A stretch of 34,783 nt of DNA from Bacteroidota bacterium (GCA_013289095.1 JABDAO010000020.1:1-34783), one strand, 5' to 3'; positions 1 through 8,877 are shown, counted from the stretch's first letter. Notes: a model not told the origin generated them from the letters alone. Numbers and translations are program-made.

Positions 1-1
1 A

Positions 2-601
2 AAGGAAGTGATGGTGACACGCGGTTCAGACCAAAGCTATTCGATGGAAGCATTGGCCTGTAAGTCGGTAGGGGTTTTATCATACAGCGTAGGTTCGATG
101 CTTGAAACAGTTCCTGGCATTACTACCGTTCAACTTGGCCGTATCCCGGCATCGCAGGATGAGATAAAAGTTCGGGGCATGCGGGGCGCTGCTTCGGTAT
201 TTACTGAAATTAGGGATACGATCGGGAAGACGGATCTGGAGACGAAGGCCCAGCGTACTGCCTTTGCCGATTGTGCCTATTGGGTACCGAATCTGATTAC
301 CGATGAACGGGGTGAAGCCCAGTTCACCGCCACCTTCCCCGATAATCTGACGGCATGGAACGCTCATTTTATTGGTATGGCTAGACATAAACATACCGGA
401 ATAGGCACGGCCCAGACCAGGGCACTGAAAAAGGTAACGGCATCGATCACAACACCGCGTTTTTTGATTTGCGGTGATGAATATGGGGTGGAGGAGAAAA
501 TATTTAATTACACAGCGGCAACCTATGCCCTTGCAGGCAGCCTGCATCTCGGAGAAAAAGAAGTGATGCACCTCGCCGAGTTTCTTGAAATGCAGGTTTG
601 A
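2..601 (+). CDS. Alpha-2-macroglobulin-like protein fragment (A2M domain), cut by left edge
   Basis: The frame is open to the left edge (Lys-Glu precede the first GTG at 8), so this is the internal part of a larger protein. Residues around 25-65 look like a TonB plug-type segment (VPGI...IKVRGMRG). This is followed by the hallmark A2M domain stretch, FADCAYWVPNLITDERG and then FPDNLTAWNAHFIGMA. The A2M domain of such large periplasmic protease traps normally precedes a thioester/complement-like domain of several hundred residues. Here the frame ends about 70 residues after the motif, in an odd tail (HLAEFLEMQV). The thioester domain is absent, so the gene is truncated. The last ~60 bases overlap the - strand A2M-like reading frame at an imperfect palindrome. 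Domain identity is fairly secure; gene integrity is not. It could be the missing C-terminal half of the - strand gene next to it. Confidence 0.7.
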   Translation, partial: KEVMVTRGSDQSYSMEALACKSVGVLSYSVGSMLETVPGITTVQLGRIPASQDEIKVRGMRGAASVFTEIRDTIGKTDLETKAQRTAFADCAYWVPNLITDERGEAQFTATFPDNLTAWNAHFIGMARHKHTGIGTAQTRALKKVTASITTPRFLICGDEYGVEEKIFNYTAATYALAGSLHLGEKEVMHLAEFLEMQV

Positions 602-3600
602 AAACGCAGCTCCATAGGTTGAATTGGAACGGATCACAATCTCCTTTTCGAAATAATACCCGCCCGGGGTAATGAACTGAAACCGATAGGTGCCGGGAGT
701 CAGGTCATACCAGGTGGTTTTGCTGCCGCGAAAGATCCAATGGTTAGAGGAGTCGGCCCCAACCAGCCTCATGCTCACGGCATAAAACATGGAATCGCCT
801 GCATACCGGCACTGAAATGAGCCATTGCCCTTGGTATCCTTTTCAGGTATTTTAGTTTCATATACAAAGGGGTTGGGCGCATGTGCGGGTGAATGGATTT
901 GAATATCCGACTCTTCATACGCCCTTCTCCAAAAATCTATAGCTGTCGGTTGATCTTGTGGAATAGGAAGTAAACGGCTATGGCCCGGCCTTTCACGCAT
1001 TTTTACAAATTGGTCGCGGGTTTCATAGCTATAGTTGCTTTCGAATGGAAATGAAACGGTGTATTCATCTCTTTTCACAATCTTTATATCCAAACCAGGT
1101 GCAAAAGGGCCCAGTACCGTTTCGTTGCCGCTATAATAGGTATACGGAACATCGTTCAAAAGACAGATCTTATTTCCCTGTTGTATGGAATACATGCTGT
1201 GATAAGCAAGGTTAGACAAACAAAGGGTGTGCTGCTCGGCCTCGTACGCTTCGTTCGACGAGAGGAAAGGGTTCTCGTCCCAAAGCGTGACGTTTGGATT
1301 TTGAATCGCGAGATCAACAACCAGATTGGTTTTGAAATGGTCTCTCACAACCAAGGTATCTATCTGCACTGTTTTATCGCGCAGCCTGATCAACAGTCTG
1401 TGTTTACCTGGGTTCAGGATAATAGAATATGGTTGATCGCCTGCAAGGCTATACCAGTAAACAAGGCGTCCGTCTGCATGGATGGAATAGATCTGTTTTT
1501 GCACGCCGTGGCTGAAGACAAAAGCCGCAAACTGGGCTTTCGAATTTCCGATTGAATCCTGTTTCATACAAAACCCGGTTGACGGGAATACCGCTTTGTA
1601 CCAGGCAATCGTGTCGAGCTTAAACCGTTTTCTGAAATACGAACTTAGAAAATGGGTCGTGGCCTCATTATTTAAATCGGTGTGAAGAGAATAGGTTGAA
1701 TGTTCACGCATGGTAAATTTATTGTAGAACGGAATCCCTTTTTTTTGTTTGCCAAAATACGGCACGTCTGCGACTGCGGCTTCTTTAAAAAGGCTGTTCA
1801 CACATCCTCCGCAGAGGTTTACGTTTTTCACAGGCCGACCCTGGTAATCTCTTACCTCCACCTTCATTTTTACCGTCTGACCCGGATATACCGTTTCGGG
1901 TTGATCAATCAGTATCTGTAGGTTATTCTCGAAGCAGGAAGCATGCGCTGTACATTCGGCAGCCTCCCCGGCCCAGGTATAATTGCAATGTACTGTATAC
2001 GAAGCGGTGCTTCGGTCTGCGCATTTCCAGTTAAGAGACCGGGTCAAACCGCTTTCTACCAGATGCTGGTTTTTATAAATGGTATAGGTCACCGCCGCAA
2101 AATGAGGGTTGACCAGTTGAAAAAATACCGAATCGCGTGTACGTTGTGACAGCATCCTGACACCCGACCCCTCGCTTGCCATGTCGAGTTTCGACTGCTG
2201 ATGTTTGCAAACCAGCGTATAACCCGAAGCCATGGGGTTGAGCGGCTCGCTGTGCGGAAGCATAACCTGTTGTCTGCTCAGGGTATCGCTCTTGCTGTCG
2301 AGCGCAACCAGCCAGTACGCATCGGCTGAGGTTTTTGAACCGGAGCATCCGGCATGCAACAGACTATCGGAAATCTGAAGCCCCAGCATCTCACTCCGTT
2401 TGTCAACATCGAAGAAAAGAACTTCATCGTGTGTTTCAAAATTGCTGTTGTTAAAGCTTACGTTGATCTCGTATTCCCCTTTAATTTCGGGGATGAGTGC
2501 CGGCGGTATCAGCACCTGGGTCTCTGCCGTATTCTCCAGATATCCTTGATGCACCCAAAGTGTATCAGGCACGTATAGCGAATCGGGATAAAAACCGGTC
2601 AGCGCCGTACGGGTAATAACAATATTGAAACGGCCGTCGAGCAAGGGAAGCGCGTTGGCATCGGTTCCGCTGAGGTGGATGATCACCGAATCTGCGGCAG
2701 TAACCGATTTTTTATTCAAATGCGCTTCGTAATGTGTCTCATCAAGCTGATAATCCTCGTACCTGAACCGCTCGGCACGGTAACTGCGTTTACCCGAAGC
2801 GCTCAGGAGCTGCACAAAATACGTATGGTCAACCGGAAGCGAATCGTTCAGTACAAAAGAATACGTGTATGCGCCACGGCTTACCGGTTTTAAGAGTGTA
2901 GAGAATACGAGATTGCTCTTGTCGCCGATGTAATCTTTGTAGAGTCTCACGGTCACTGCTTTTCTCAATGGTTTTGCTTTCCGGCTTGTCAGAAAAGCCT
3001 TGAATTTCACCGTATCATGCGGCAGGTATTTGGGTTTACTGAAGTCGACATACCCATATACGGAACCATACCGGCGATTATCCCCATCATCATCATCCCG
3101 ATATCTGCGAACAGTTTCCTGAATACGGTATTTGGTAAGATAGATCCATTTTACAGGCACTGTTCTCTGGATGAGATGCCAGGATCTGGTCCAGATGGAA
3201 TTATTGAATTCACGATCCAGTTCATGAAACTGAATGCACGAACCCTCTTCAACAACCAGCGGCCCACGGTTGTTTGCCCTGGGCAGCGAATACCAACGCT
3301 TTATGGGGTTATAGGGAATGGGGGTGCCATTAATGAAAACCCTTGCATCGCCAAGCTCCTTCCCGGCTTTGTCCATCACAATCACAGCCAGTTCGGTAGT
3401 CGTTGGCGCAATCATCACCTCAAATCCAGGAATGAGGTGCAGTTTTGATTCCAGCTTATTTTCGCGGGCCCGCAGATAAAGATAATTGCCGGGGTTGAGC
3501 GTATGACGGTAAATACTGTCGCTGCAAAAGGAATCGAGGGGGGCTTTCATCACCTCCTCATGGGAAAATTCCTCCGGTCCGTTTACATACTGCCGTGTTT

Positions 3601-3757
3601 GCGCATTGGTCAGTTGGATGATATACGTGTAATACCCGTGGTTATGGCTTCGGATAAGCGATTGCCCGTGAGCAAGCAGACATAAGAGAGAGAAGAGGCC
3701 TTGCAGAAAAAGACAAGTCGCTGTCTTGGCACCCCTGTAACGTCTAGTTAGGTTCAT
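80..3757 (-). CDS. Alpha-2-macroglobulin-like protein, N-terminal MG-domain part; C-terminus chimeric
   Basis: The protein starts with basic residues and a hydrophobic signal peptide (about 1-31, ending LLAHGQ), so it is exported. Residues about 232-330 match an MG2-type macroglobulin domain (YGSVYGYVDFSKPKYLPHDTVKFKAFL), followed by further beta-sandwich domains and a Cys-Gly-Gly-Cys segment after 'VRDYQGRPVKNVN'. The authentic sequence seems to stop near residue 1052, after FEKEIVIRSNSTYG. From there to the stop at 80 the frame reads antisense to the + strand A2M fragment and has non-protein-like composition (Cys/Arg-rich). The A2M and thioester domains expected after the MG repeats are missing. 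In this family the pieces are one polypeptide of roughly 1,800-2,000 residues. I infer an inversion or foldback that split one gene, or two truncated paralogues. The ATG at 3757 is the only sensible start because the signal peptide follows it directly. Confidence 0.75.
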   Translation of the reverse strand: MNLTRRYRGAKTATCLFLQGLFSLLCLLAHGQSLIRSHNHGYYTYIIQLTNAQTRQYVNGPEEFSHEEVMKAPLDSFCSDSIYRHTLNPGNYLYLRARENKLESKLHLIPGFEVMIAPTTTELAVIVMDKAGKELGDARVFINGTPIPYNPIKRWYSLPRANNRGPLVVEEGSCIQFHELDREFNNSIWTRSWHLIQRTVPVKWIYLTKYRIQETVRRYRDDDDGDNRRYGSVYGYVDFSKPKYLPHDTVKFKAFLTSRKAKPLRKAVTVRLYKDYIGDKSNLVFSTLLKPVSRGAYTYSFVLNDSLPVDHTYFVQLLSASGKRSYRAERFRYEDYQLDETHYEAHLNKKSVTAADSVIIHLSGTDANALPLLDGRFNIVITRTALTGFYPDSLYVPDTLWVHQGYLENTAETQVLIPPALIPEIKGEYEINVSFNNSNFETHDEVLFFDVDKRSEMLGLQISDSLLHAGCSGSKTSADAYWLVALDSKSDTLSRQQVMLPHSEPLNPMASGYTLVCKHQQSKLDMASEGSGVRMLSQRTRDSVFFQLVNPHFAAVTYTIYKNQHLVESGLTRSLNWKCADRSTASYTVHCNYTWAGEAAECTAHASCFENNLQILIDQPETVYPGQTVKMKVEVRDYQGRPVKNVNLCGGCVNSLFKEAAVADVPYFGKQKKGIPFYNKFTMREHSTYSLHTDLNNEATTHFLSSYFRKRFKLDTIAWYKAVFPSTGFCMKQDSIGNSKAQFAAFVFSHGVQKQIYSIHADGRLVYWYSLAGDQPYSIILNPGKHRLLIRLRDKTVQIDTLVVRDHFKTNLVVDLAIQNPNVTLWDENPFLSSNEAYEAEQHTLCLSNLAYHSMYSIQQGNKICLLNDVPYTYYSGNETVLGPFAPGLDIKIVKRDEYTVSFPFESNYSYETRDQFVKMRERPGHSRLLPIPQDQPTAIDFWRRAYEESDIQIHSPAHAPNPFVYETKIPEKDTKGNGSFQCRYAGDSMFYAVSMRLVGADSSNHWIFRGSKTTWYDLTPGTYRFQFITPGGYYFEKEIVIRSNSTYGAAFSNLHFKKLGEVHHFFFSEMQAACKGIGCRCVIKYFLLHPIFITANQKTRCCDRCRYLFQCPGLGRAYSGMFMSSHTNKMSVPCRQIIGEGGGELGFTPFIGNQIRYPIGTIGKGSTLGLRLQIRLPDRIPNFSKYRSSAPHAPNFYLILRCRDTAKLNGSNARNCFKHRTYAV
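541..596. repeat. Imperfect palindrome at the A2M inversion junction
   Basis: The arms CCTGCAT (541-547) and ATGCAGG (590-596) are perfect inverted copies centred on the palindrome TGCA (567-570). By hand count, 16 of 28 paired positions match across the whole 56-bp span. It lies exactly where + strand A2M coding sequence meets - strand A2M coding sequence, so it may mark a foldback, inversion or assembly join. Confidence 0.5.
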
Positions 3758-3890
3758 AAGCAGTTTTTAAGTGGCATAAGCCGGGGTTGCCCTGCACGTG
3801 ATTAACATAAAGTGAAAACCTGGGGATGGCAAGAGATGGGGTGTTGGTTCAACGAATATAAATCAATTTTGTTTCATGCCAATTCGGACC

Positions 3891-3900
3891 ATGCGGGTAC
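3891..3900. repeat. Left target-site duplication of the MITE-like element
   Basis: ATGCGGGTAC here is repeated exactly at 4291-4300, immediately outside both terminal inverted repeats of the element between them. This is the expected footprint of a transposition event with a 10-bp staggered cut. Confidence 0.85.
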
Positions 3901-4290
3901 CAGGGCAATCGCGCCAAAAAACCTCCGAATTCACAACTACCAAAGCAAATCGTTACCGATTACAGGGTTTCAAATTCGCGTTATTGGAGGATGGGAGCGG
4001 GTTTATCCCGCTTTTTCAGTTGGATATGGCTGACGCTCTGAAAAGGCCGGCAGCTCTCAGGAGCAGCGGGTTAACCCATCCCGATGAATATCGGGACCGC
4101 ACAAATCCTAACACCCAGTGCCCGCCCGGCCGACAGAAGACCTGGTTGAGGCGGTCTGGACAGGCATTAGCGCACAAGCCATCTAATGCAAAATCCCGGT
4201 TTATCCTTCTTCACCAAATACCAGGTCTGCTGCCTCTGTCTCCCAAAGCTCGTAATCGTGACTTTCGGGAATCCAGACGCGATTGCCCTG
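3901..4290. mobile_element. MITE-like non-autonomous transposable element, 390 bp
   Basis: The left end CAGGGCAATCGCG (3901-3913) and right end CGCGATTGCCCTG (4278-4290) are perfect 13-bp inverted repeats. Weaker similarity continues inward on both sides (CCGAATT..CAC against CCGAAAGTCAC). The element is bounded by 10-bp direct repeats. It contains no transposase; the longest open frames across it have no protein-like features. Two short hairpins sit inside, at 3996-4012 (AGCGGG/CCCGCT followed by T's) and 4079-4096 (TCCCGAT/ATCGGGA). Target duplications of about 10 bp occur in the IS4 superfamily, so an IS4-like transposase elsewhere in the genome may mobilise it; that is inference. It fills nearly all of the gap between the A2M-like gene and the MgtC-like gene. 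Confidence 0.85.
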
Positions 4291-4300
4291 ATGCGGGTAC
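4291..4300. repeat. Right target-site duplication of the MITE-like element
   Basis: ATGCGGGTAC, identical to 3891-3900, directly follows the right terminal inverted repeat. It lies 45 bp upstream of the next gene's ATG, so the insertion landed in that gene's promoter region. Confidence 0.85.
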
Positions 4301-4335
4301 TTAAAAAGGAGTCGGGTTCCATCCCGGCATATTTG

Positions 4336-4343
4336 TATCTTTG
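4336..4343 (+). promoter_or_regulatory. Bacteroidota -7 promoter element (TATCTTTG)
   Basis: TATCTTTG matches the Bacteroidota TAnnTTTG -7 consensus and ends only 2 bp before the ATG at 4346. Transcription would begin at or inside the start codon, implying a leaderless message or a start codon further downstream. No clear -33 TTTG is visible, and the MITE-like insertion ends 35 bp upstream. Confidence 0.5.
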
Positions 4344-4345
4344 AA

Positions 4346-5653
4346 ATGCATCAACCCGTTCACCCCTTGTTTGAAGAATACCTCCACAACATCCCCCCCG
4401 ACATCATCAAATTCGTGATCGTGGTCATTTTCGTATTGCTCATTGGTCTTGAACAACGCCGGCATCATATCAAGGAAGAATTCGAAAGCCGGTTTGGCAC
4501 CGACCGCACGTTTACGCTCATCGGTATATTGGGGTATATTCTATACATCATCAGCCCGCTTACACTTGTTCCGTTTCTGGGAGGAGGGGCGGTTATTTCA
4601 GTCCTGCTTGCTATCTCCTATCTGGAAAAGATACGGGTACAGAAAATGTTTGGCATCACTTCGCTGGTCATTGCCATTATAACCTATAGTCTTGCCCCGT
4701 TGGTCTATACACAGCCAGCCTGGCTGGTGTTGCTGGTGGTGGTTTGTGTGCTCATCATCACCGAAATAAAAGAAGAGCTGTTTGAGTTTTCAAAGAAATT
4801 CGACAATACCGAATTCATCACCCTCGCAAAATTCCTGGTGCTGGCCGGGGTCATCCTGCCCCTGCTTCCCGACAAACCCATTTCTGATCAGCTCAATATC
4901 TCTCCCTTCAAATTCTGGCTGGCCATTGTGGCTGTGTCGGGCATCTCGTACCTGAGCTATCTTCTCAAAAAATTTGTCTTTCCAAAATCGGGGATTATGC
5001 TGGCTGCAATGCTCGGGGGGCTTTACAGCAGCACCGCCACCACGTTTATCATTGCCCGCAAAAGCAAGGAAATCCCGGCCGAAGGCAATAAAGCAATATC
5101 GGCCATTTTCCTGGCCACCACCATGATGTATCTGCGTATTTTTCTGCTTGCATTGTTTTTTAATAAAGACATCGCCCTGCTGCTGATCCCTTCGTTTGCT
5201 GTTTTTATTCTGGTTTCATCGCTTCTGGCGCTTTACTTTTTCAGGCTAAAAAACACAACCGCTACAGCTCCTGCCGAACAAACCCTGATAGAACCCCGCA
5301 GCAACCCGCTTGAACTCAAAACCGCGCTTGTTTTTGCCGGATTATTTATTCTGTTTGCATTCATAACCGGTTTTGTGAGGAAGCAATATGGGGCATCGGG
5401 GATAAACGTACTGTCGCTCATCGTCGGAGTAACCGATATCGACCCATTCATCATCAATGTTTTCCAAAGCAAATGGAACCTGGAGAATTCTGTCCTGGTC
5501 ATTGCCGTACTCAATGCCATTTCGAGCAACAACCTGCTTAAACTAATCTACGGAACCACACTTTGCGATACCGCCATGCGTAAAAAACTCATTGCCGGGT
5601 TTGGAATACTCATTGGCATTGGGGTGGTGATGGCGTGTCTGTTTTATTGGTAG
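4346..5653 (+). CDS. MgtC/SapB-like, DUF4010 family membrane protein
   Basis: This is an integral inner-membrane protein with about 12 hydrophobic segments. The N-terminal part resembles MgtC/SapB: a first helix, then LLIGLEQRRHHIKEE and GTDRTFTLIG, the usual LIGLERERR...GLRTF pattern. The C-terminal part has the DUF4010 signatures GGLYSSTATTFIIARKS and, later, SNPLELKTALVFA, YGASGINVLSLIVGVTDID and the final SSNNLLKLIYG. The family is linked to Mg2+ or acid-stress physiology in some bacteria, but its transport activity is not established. The length of 435 residues is normal for MgtC-DUF4010 fusions. The start at 4346 sits 2 bp after a -7 element, so leaderless translation is likely. The gene stands alone, convergent with the glycosyltransferase that follows. 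Confidence 0.85.
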   Translation: MHQPVHPLFEEYLHNIPPDIIKFVIVVIFVLLIGLEQRRHHIKEEFESRFGTDRTFTLIGILGYILYIISPLTLVPFLGGGAVISVLLAISYLEKIRVQKMFGITSLVIAIITYSLAPLVYTQPAWLVLLVVVCVLIITEIKEELFEFSKKFDNTEFITLAKFLVLAGVILPLLPDKPISDQLNISPFKFWLAIVAVSGISYLSYLLKKFVFPKSGIMLAAMLGGLYSSTATTFIIARKSKEIPAEGNKAISAIFLATTMMYLRIFLLALFFNKDIALLLIPSFAVFILVSSLLALYFFRLKNTTATAPAEQTLIEPRSNPLELKTALVFAGLFILFAFITGFVRKQYGASGINVLSLIVGVTDIDPFIINVFQSKWNLENSVLVIAVLNAISSNNLLKLIYGTTLCDTAMRKKLIAGFGILIGIGVVMACLFYW

Positions 5654-5719
5654 CGACCGCGCCCTGTGTATGAAGAACAACCCCAACAGATTAATATCCC
5701 GCAGACCATGCTGTTGCTA

Positions 5720-7159
5720 TTATGGCAGGTGCTGAATCCTTTTATAGAGATCATACTTCCTGGTAGCAAGTCCGATTTTTCGATACCCTTCTCCTACTCG
5801 CTGGTATTGCGACCGGTCTGTTAAGAAATACTCATACAGGGGATGATCAGATTCCAGGCTCACACTAAAATGACGGGCCAGGTACTGATGCATGGCCCAA
5901 TTTTCAAAGGTATAAGGATAGGTGTTGACAATGCTTCCCCGAGGAAGCGCCAGACCGATGAGTCTTGAGTCGGTAACGTCATCCATTTCCTTTTCCCGGA
6001 TCTTTCCTTTTTGCAGACCCGAAAAAACGAGTGAAAACAAGAGAAGCAGAATGGAACCAGCAAATAACCCGTTGTTTAGTCCTCTCCTTTGTTTCATCCA
6101 TTCGTGCAGCTGCAACACCGCAGGAGCTACAAGCGATGCCAGACAAAGCGCAAATGCAGGAATAGCCGGAACGGTATAAAACCATCGTTGCTCACCGGTT
6201 ATCATCAATGGTAAGGAAGCACAGGCACCGACTCCCAAAAAGAGTATGGCCTGCTTTTTATTTTCGGATGATAAATGAGTATGTTTATTTTTGTATTTGC
6301 AAGCTATAAAAAACAAAACGGCGGCAATCGCTCCCGGAACACCAAGATCAGCACAGAGTTGAACCAACAGGTGTAAGCGGCCCTGACCAGTATCTACATC
6401 CAGAATACTGTTTAGCACACGGTCGTGCAAGTATGCACCCAGACTTACCCGTGCCGACGCATTTAGCAACAGCAATGAAAAGCACACCACAACCCCGCCA
6501 CCCAGAATCAGGCCTTGACACATCATTTTTAGAAATGACTCTTTTCTGTATACAAGCCAATACAGAGATGGAAGCGCCAATGGATATAATCCCGGAAAGC
6601 CTTTACAAAGCCAGGCCAGAAGCATAGACAGCGAAGCTGCCAGTAGATGCCAGACAGGGCTCCTTCTCCAGCTGCGAATAATCATCCAAACCGAAATCAG
6701 TGAAAAAACACACAGGCTGTTCTCTTCGAGGTTGTTGCGAAAAGCAAAAAAACAAACCGGTGTGATAATCCAGAAAAGGACCGGAACCCATGACATTTTT
6801 TGTGCTTTTGACGAATGATGATTTATCTCCCTCCAGATTGCGGCAATAAGCAACGCCGAGCCAATGGCGCAAAACAGGGAATACAAACGCTCAACATAAA
6901 TACTATCGCCCAGTACCTTAAAAAAAACAGCCTGTATACCAAACGTAAGCGGTGGCTGCTGGTGAAAAAAAGGATGAAAAAGTGTAGCACTGAATTGAGG
7001 AAACCAGAACGAGCCAAACCCATGGGCTTCGTTATGAGCTACGGCTGCGTACAAAACACCATCGGCAAACATCCCGTCTTTGATGAGTTCGGGCACCAGC
7101 AACAAAATCAACACCGAAATGGTGAATATCCGGAGGGAGGCAAGTGAAAGGTCTTTCAA
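5720..7159 (-). CDS. GT39/ArnT-like membrane glycosyltransferase
   Basis: This polytopic membrane protein has a first transmembrane helix followed by a luminal acidic motif (FADGVLYAAVA) and FHQQPPLTFGIQAVFFKVLG. The latter corresponds to the H-x-PPL...l...lfG pattern of the PMT_2/ArnT class, which transfers sugars from polyprenyl-phosphate carriers to lipid A, proteins or glycans in the periplasm. About 10 hydrophobic helices follow, with a soluble C-terminal tail. The start codon is TTG at 7159; the next methionine would remove the first transmembrane helix, so TTG is preferred. It lies 56 bp downstream of the PKD/T9SS protein on the same strand and may be cotranscribed with it. The acceptor cannot be told from sequence. 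Confidence 0.75.
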   Translation of the reverse strand: MKDLSLASLRIFTISVLILLLVPELIKDGMFADGVLYAAVAHNEAHGFGSFWFPQFSATLFHPFFHQQPPLTFGIQAVFFKVLGDSIYVERLYSLFCAIGSALLIAAIWREINHHSSKAQKMSWVPVLFWIITPVCFFAFRNNLEENSLCVFSLISVWMIIRSWRRSPVWHLLAASLSMLLAWLCKGFPGLYPLALPSLYWLVYRKESFLKMMCQGLILGGGVVVCFSLLLLNASARVSLGAYLHDRVLNSILDVDTGQGRLHLLVQLCADLGVPGAIAAVLFFIACKYKNKHTHLSSENKKQAILFLGVGACASLPLMITGEQRWFYTVPAIPAFALCLASLVAPAVLQLHEWMKQRRGLNNGLFAGSILLLLFSLVFSGLQKGKIREKEMDDVTDSRLIGLALPRGSIVNTYPYTFENWAMHQYLARHFSVSLESDHPLYEYFLTDRSQYQRVGEGYRKIGLATRKYDLYKRIQHLP

Positions 7160-7215
7160 GATTTATATTCAGGTGGAAATAGCTTAGAAACTTCGTTAAG
7201 TCCAGACAGAATTCA

Positions 7216-8772
7216 TTATCGGATCAATGTCAGAAACCCATTGTACTTATACGCCTTTCCATCCACCCCCGTACCGGTAATGATGTAATAATACGTACCA
7301 TCGACCACAGCAATACCCGATTTGTCGTGTCCATCCCAGCCTTGTATGGGCGAAGTGGCTTCGCTCATTAAAATCCCCCAGCGGTCGTAGATCTTCATGT
7401 CGAACTTGGTGATGCCCTGGGAGATGACCGAGAACACATCATTCTTACCGTCTCCGTTGGGGGTGAATACATTGGGCACTGTCATCGAGGATCCCGGTTC
7501 GCGTACATGTATGATTACGGTATCGGTAACGCTGCAACCGCTGGCGCCGTTTACGGTAAGCACTGCGGTGTAGGTGCCTGCGGTATTGTAAATATGATCG
7601 GGGTTGGGGCCTGTACCGGTTGTGCCGTCGCCGAAGGTCCAGCTCCAGCTCGTAGCCGAGGCAGAACTGGCGCTGGTAAACTGTGCATTAAACGCTGCCA
7701 GACCCGAAGTGCTGTCGGCCGTGGCAGAAGAGCTGACTCCCGAACCGTTGGTTACACTGGTGGTGACGGTTTGTGTATAGGTGCCACAGGCCCCTACGAA
7801 TACAACATTACAGGTATATGTTCCAGGGCCGAGGTTATGAATGGTATCGGTGGTCATACCTCCCGGTGTCCAGGCATAGGTTGGAGCAGGACCCGAATTA
7901 CCGGTAACGGTAGCATAAGCGCTGGCTTTGTTGCCGCAAATGGCGGTCGAAATACCGGTAGCGGTAACCGCAGGCGCCCCACTCTGACACGAAACCGAGT
8001 TGCCTTTGATAAACACGCCGGAGTCGTTATGCCCGTTGGCGGCATCGGCCACTGCAATTTTCATATGGTATGAACTGCAAGGCACCAAGGGTGTTACCGA
8101 AGTGAGCGGAACGGTGTAACCATAGTAATCTATATTGTGTGTATTTGTTCCATCGGGAGGATAATTATCAATATAAAATGACGGGTTTGTAGCCCCTGTT
8201 CCGAGTGGCCAGCCTCCGTTTACGGTGTTGATTTCAACCGGTGTTCCGCTCGGAAGTGTGGCTATATCCTGGGCGGTATAGGCCCCTCCCGCTGGTTTAG
8301 GCCCGGTAATAAATACCCCGAAGGCATCGTTGAACTGGTTGATGTATTTGGGGTACTCATCAGAGCCAAACACAAAGCTCAGTTTCATGCTGTCGCAGAT
8401 GGCAACAAAATCGAATTGGAGGATACAGGCATCGTAGGTGGCCTGGGGGCTGATGGCGGTAAGGTCGGGATCCGTAAAATTGTTTCCGTTGGTGACATTC
8501 AAAAAGAAACTCCCAAAGGTGGCCGAAACCTGTGATGCAATTCCGTTGGTAAGGAGGATTCCATCCGGTATACCCAGGTCGGCACCCGTGTAGGTGAAGG
8601 TACCTGCCGCCTGAGGCCCGCAGTTGAGTGTGGCATTCGAAACCGACACTCCGGCTCCGGCAATTTGCTGGGCCAACACACTGGCTGTACCCGTTTGGGT
8701 GATGCTCAGCTGCGAAAAAACAGGAGCAGCAAAAAAGAGGAGGAGTATAAGCAATGAGAATATCCGTTTCAT
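7216..8772 (-). CDS. Choice-of-anchor L / PKD-domain surface protein with T9SS type B sorting domain
   Basis: The protein begins MKRIFSLLILLLFFAAPVFSQ, a clear signal peptide; a longer frame to 8817 only adds an Ile/Lys-rich extension, so the ATG at 8772 is preferred. Residues about 20-270 resemble the 'choice-of-anchor L' domain (IPDGILLTNG..., FDFVAICDSMKLSFVFGSDEYPKYI, FGVFITGP). A PKD-like fold follows, with WSWTFGDGTTGTGPNPDHIY. The last ~85 residues (VPNVFTPNGDGKNDVF, YDRWGILMSE, GWDGHDKSG, DGTYYYIITG) are the gliding-motility-associated type B C-terminal domain recognised by T9SS. It is therefore likely exported across both membranes and attached to or released from the surface, perhaps as an adhesin. 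A TATCTTTG -7 element lies about 100 bp upstream. Confidence 0.9.
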   Translation of the reverse strand: MKRIFSLLILLLFFAAPVFSQLSITQTGTASVLAQQIAGAGVSVSNATLNCGPQAAGTFTYTGADLGIPDGILLTNGIASQVSATFGSFFLNVTNGNNFTDPDLTAISPQATYDACILQFDFVAICDSMKLSFVFGSDEYPKYINQFNDAFGVFITGPKPAGGAYTAQDIATLPSGTPVEINTVNGGWPLGTGATNPSFYIDNYPPDGTNTHNIDYYGYTVPLTSVTPLVPCSSYHMKIAVADAANGHNDSGVFIKGNSVSCQSGAPAVTATGISTAICGNKASAYATVTGNSGPAPTYAWTPGGMTTDTIHNLGPGTYTCNVVFVGACGTYTQTVTTSVTNGSGVSSSATADSTSGLAAFNAQFTSASSASATSWSWTFGDGTTGTGPNPDHIYNTAGTYTAVLTVNGASGCSVTDTVIIHVREPGSSMTVPNVFTPNGDGKNDVFSVISQGITKFDMKIYDRWGILMSEATSPIQGWDGHDKSGIAVVDGTYYYIITGTGVDGKAYKYNGFLTLIR

Positions 8773-8869
8773 AGGAATGTTGATTTTAGATTGTTTTTTA
8801 AGGAAGATGAAAAACAATTCCCTTTTTCGTCAGAGAATCAGGCTCTTAACACAGATTCGCTTCAGGTTT

Positions 8870-8877
8870 CAAAGATA
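8870..8877 (-). promoter_or_regulatory. Bacteroidota -7 promoter element for the PKD/T9SS protein
   Basis: The - strand reads TATCTTTG, a full TAnnTTTG match, about 97 bp upstream of the ATG at 8772. It implies a leader of roughly 90 nt. A good -33 TTTG is not obvious. Confidence 0.45.

Noticed and set aside
3996-4016. AGCGGG/CCCGCT hairpin followed by T's as a terminator
   Set aside because: It lies inside the MITE-like element, and both flanking genes run away from it, so no transcript needs to end there.
3876-4304. 142-residue + strand frame
   Set aside because: It spans the MITE-like element and its TIRs, with no protein-like features.
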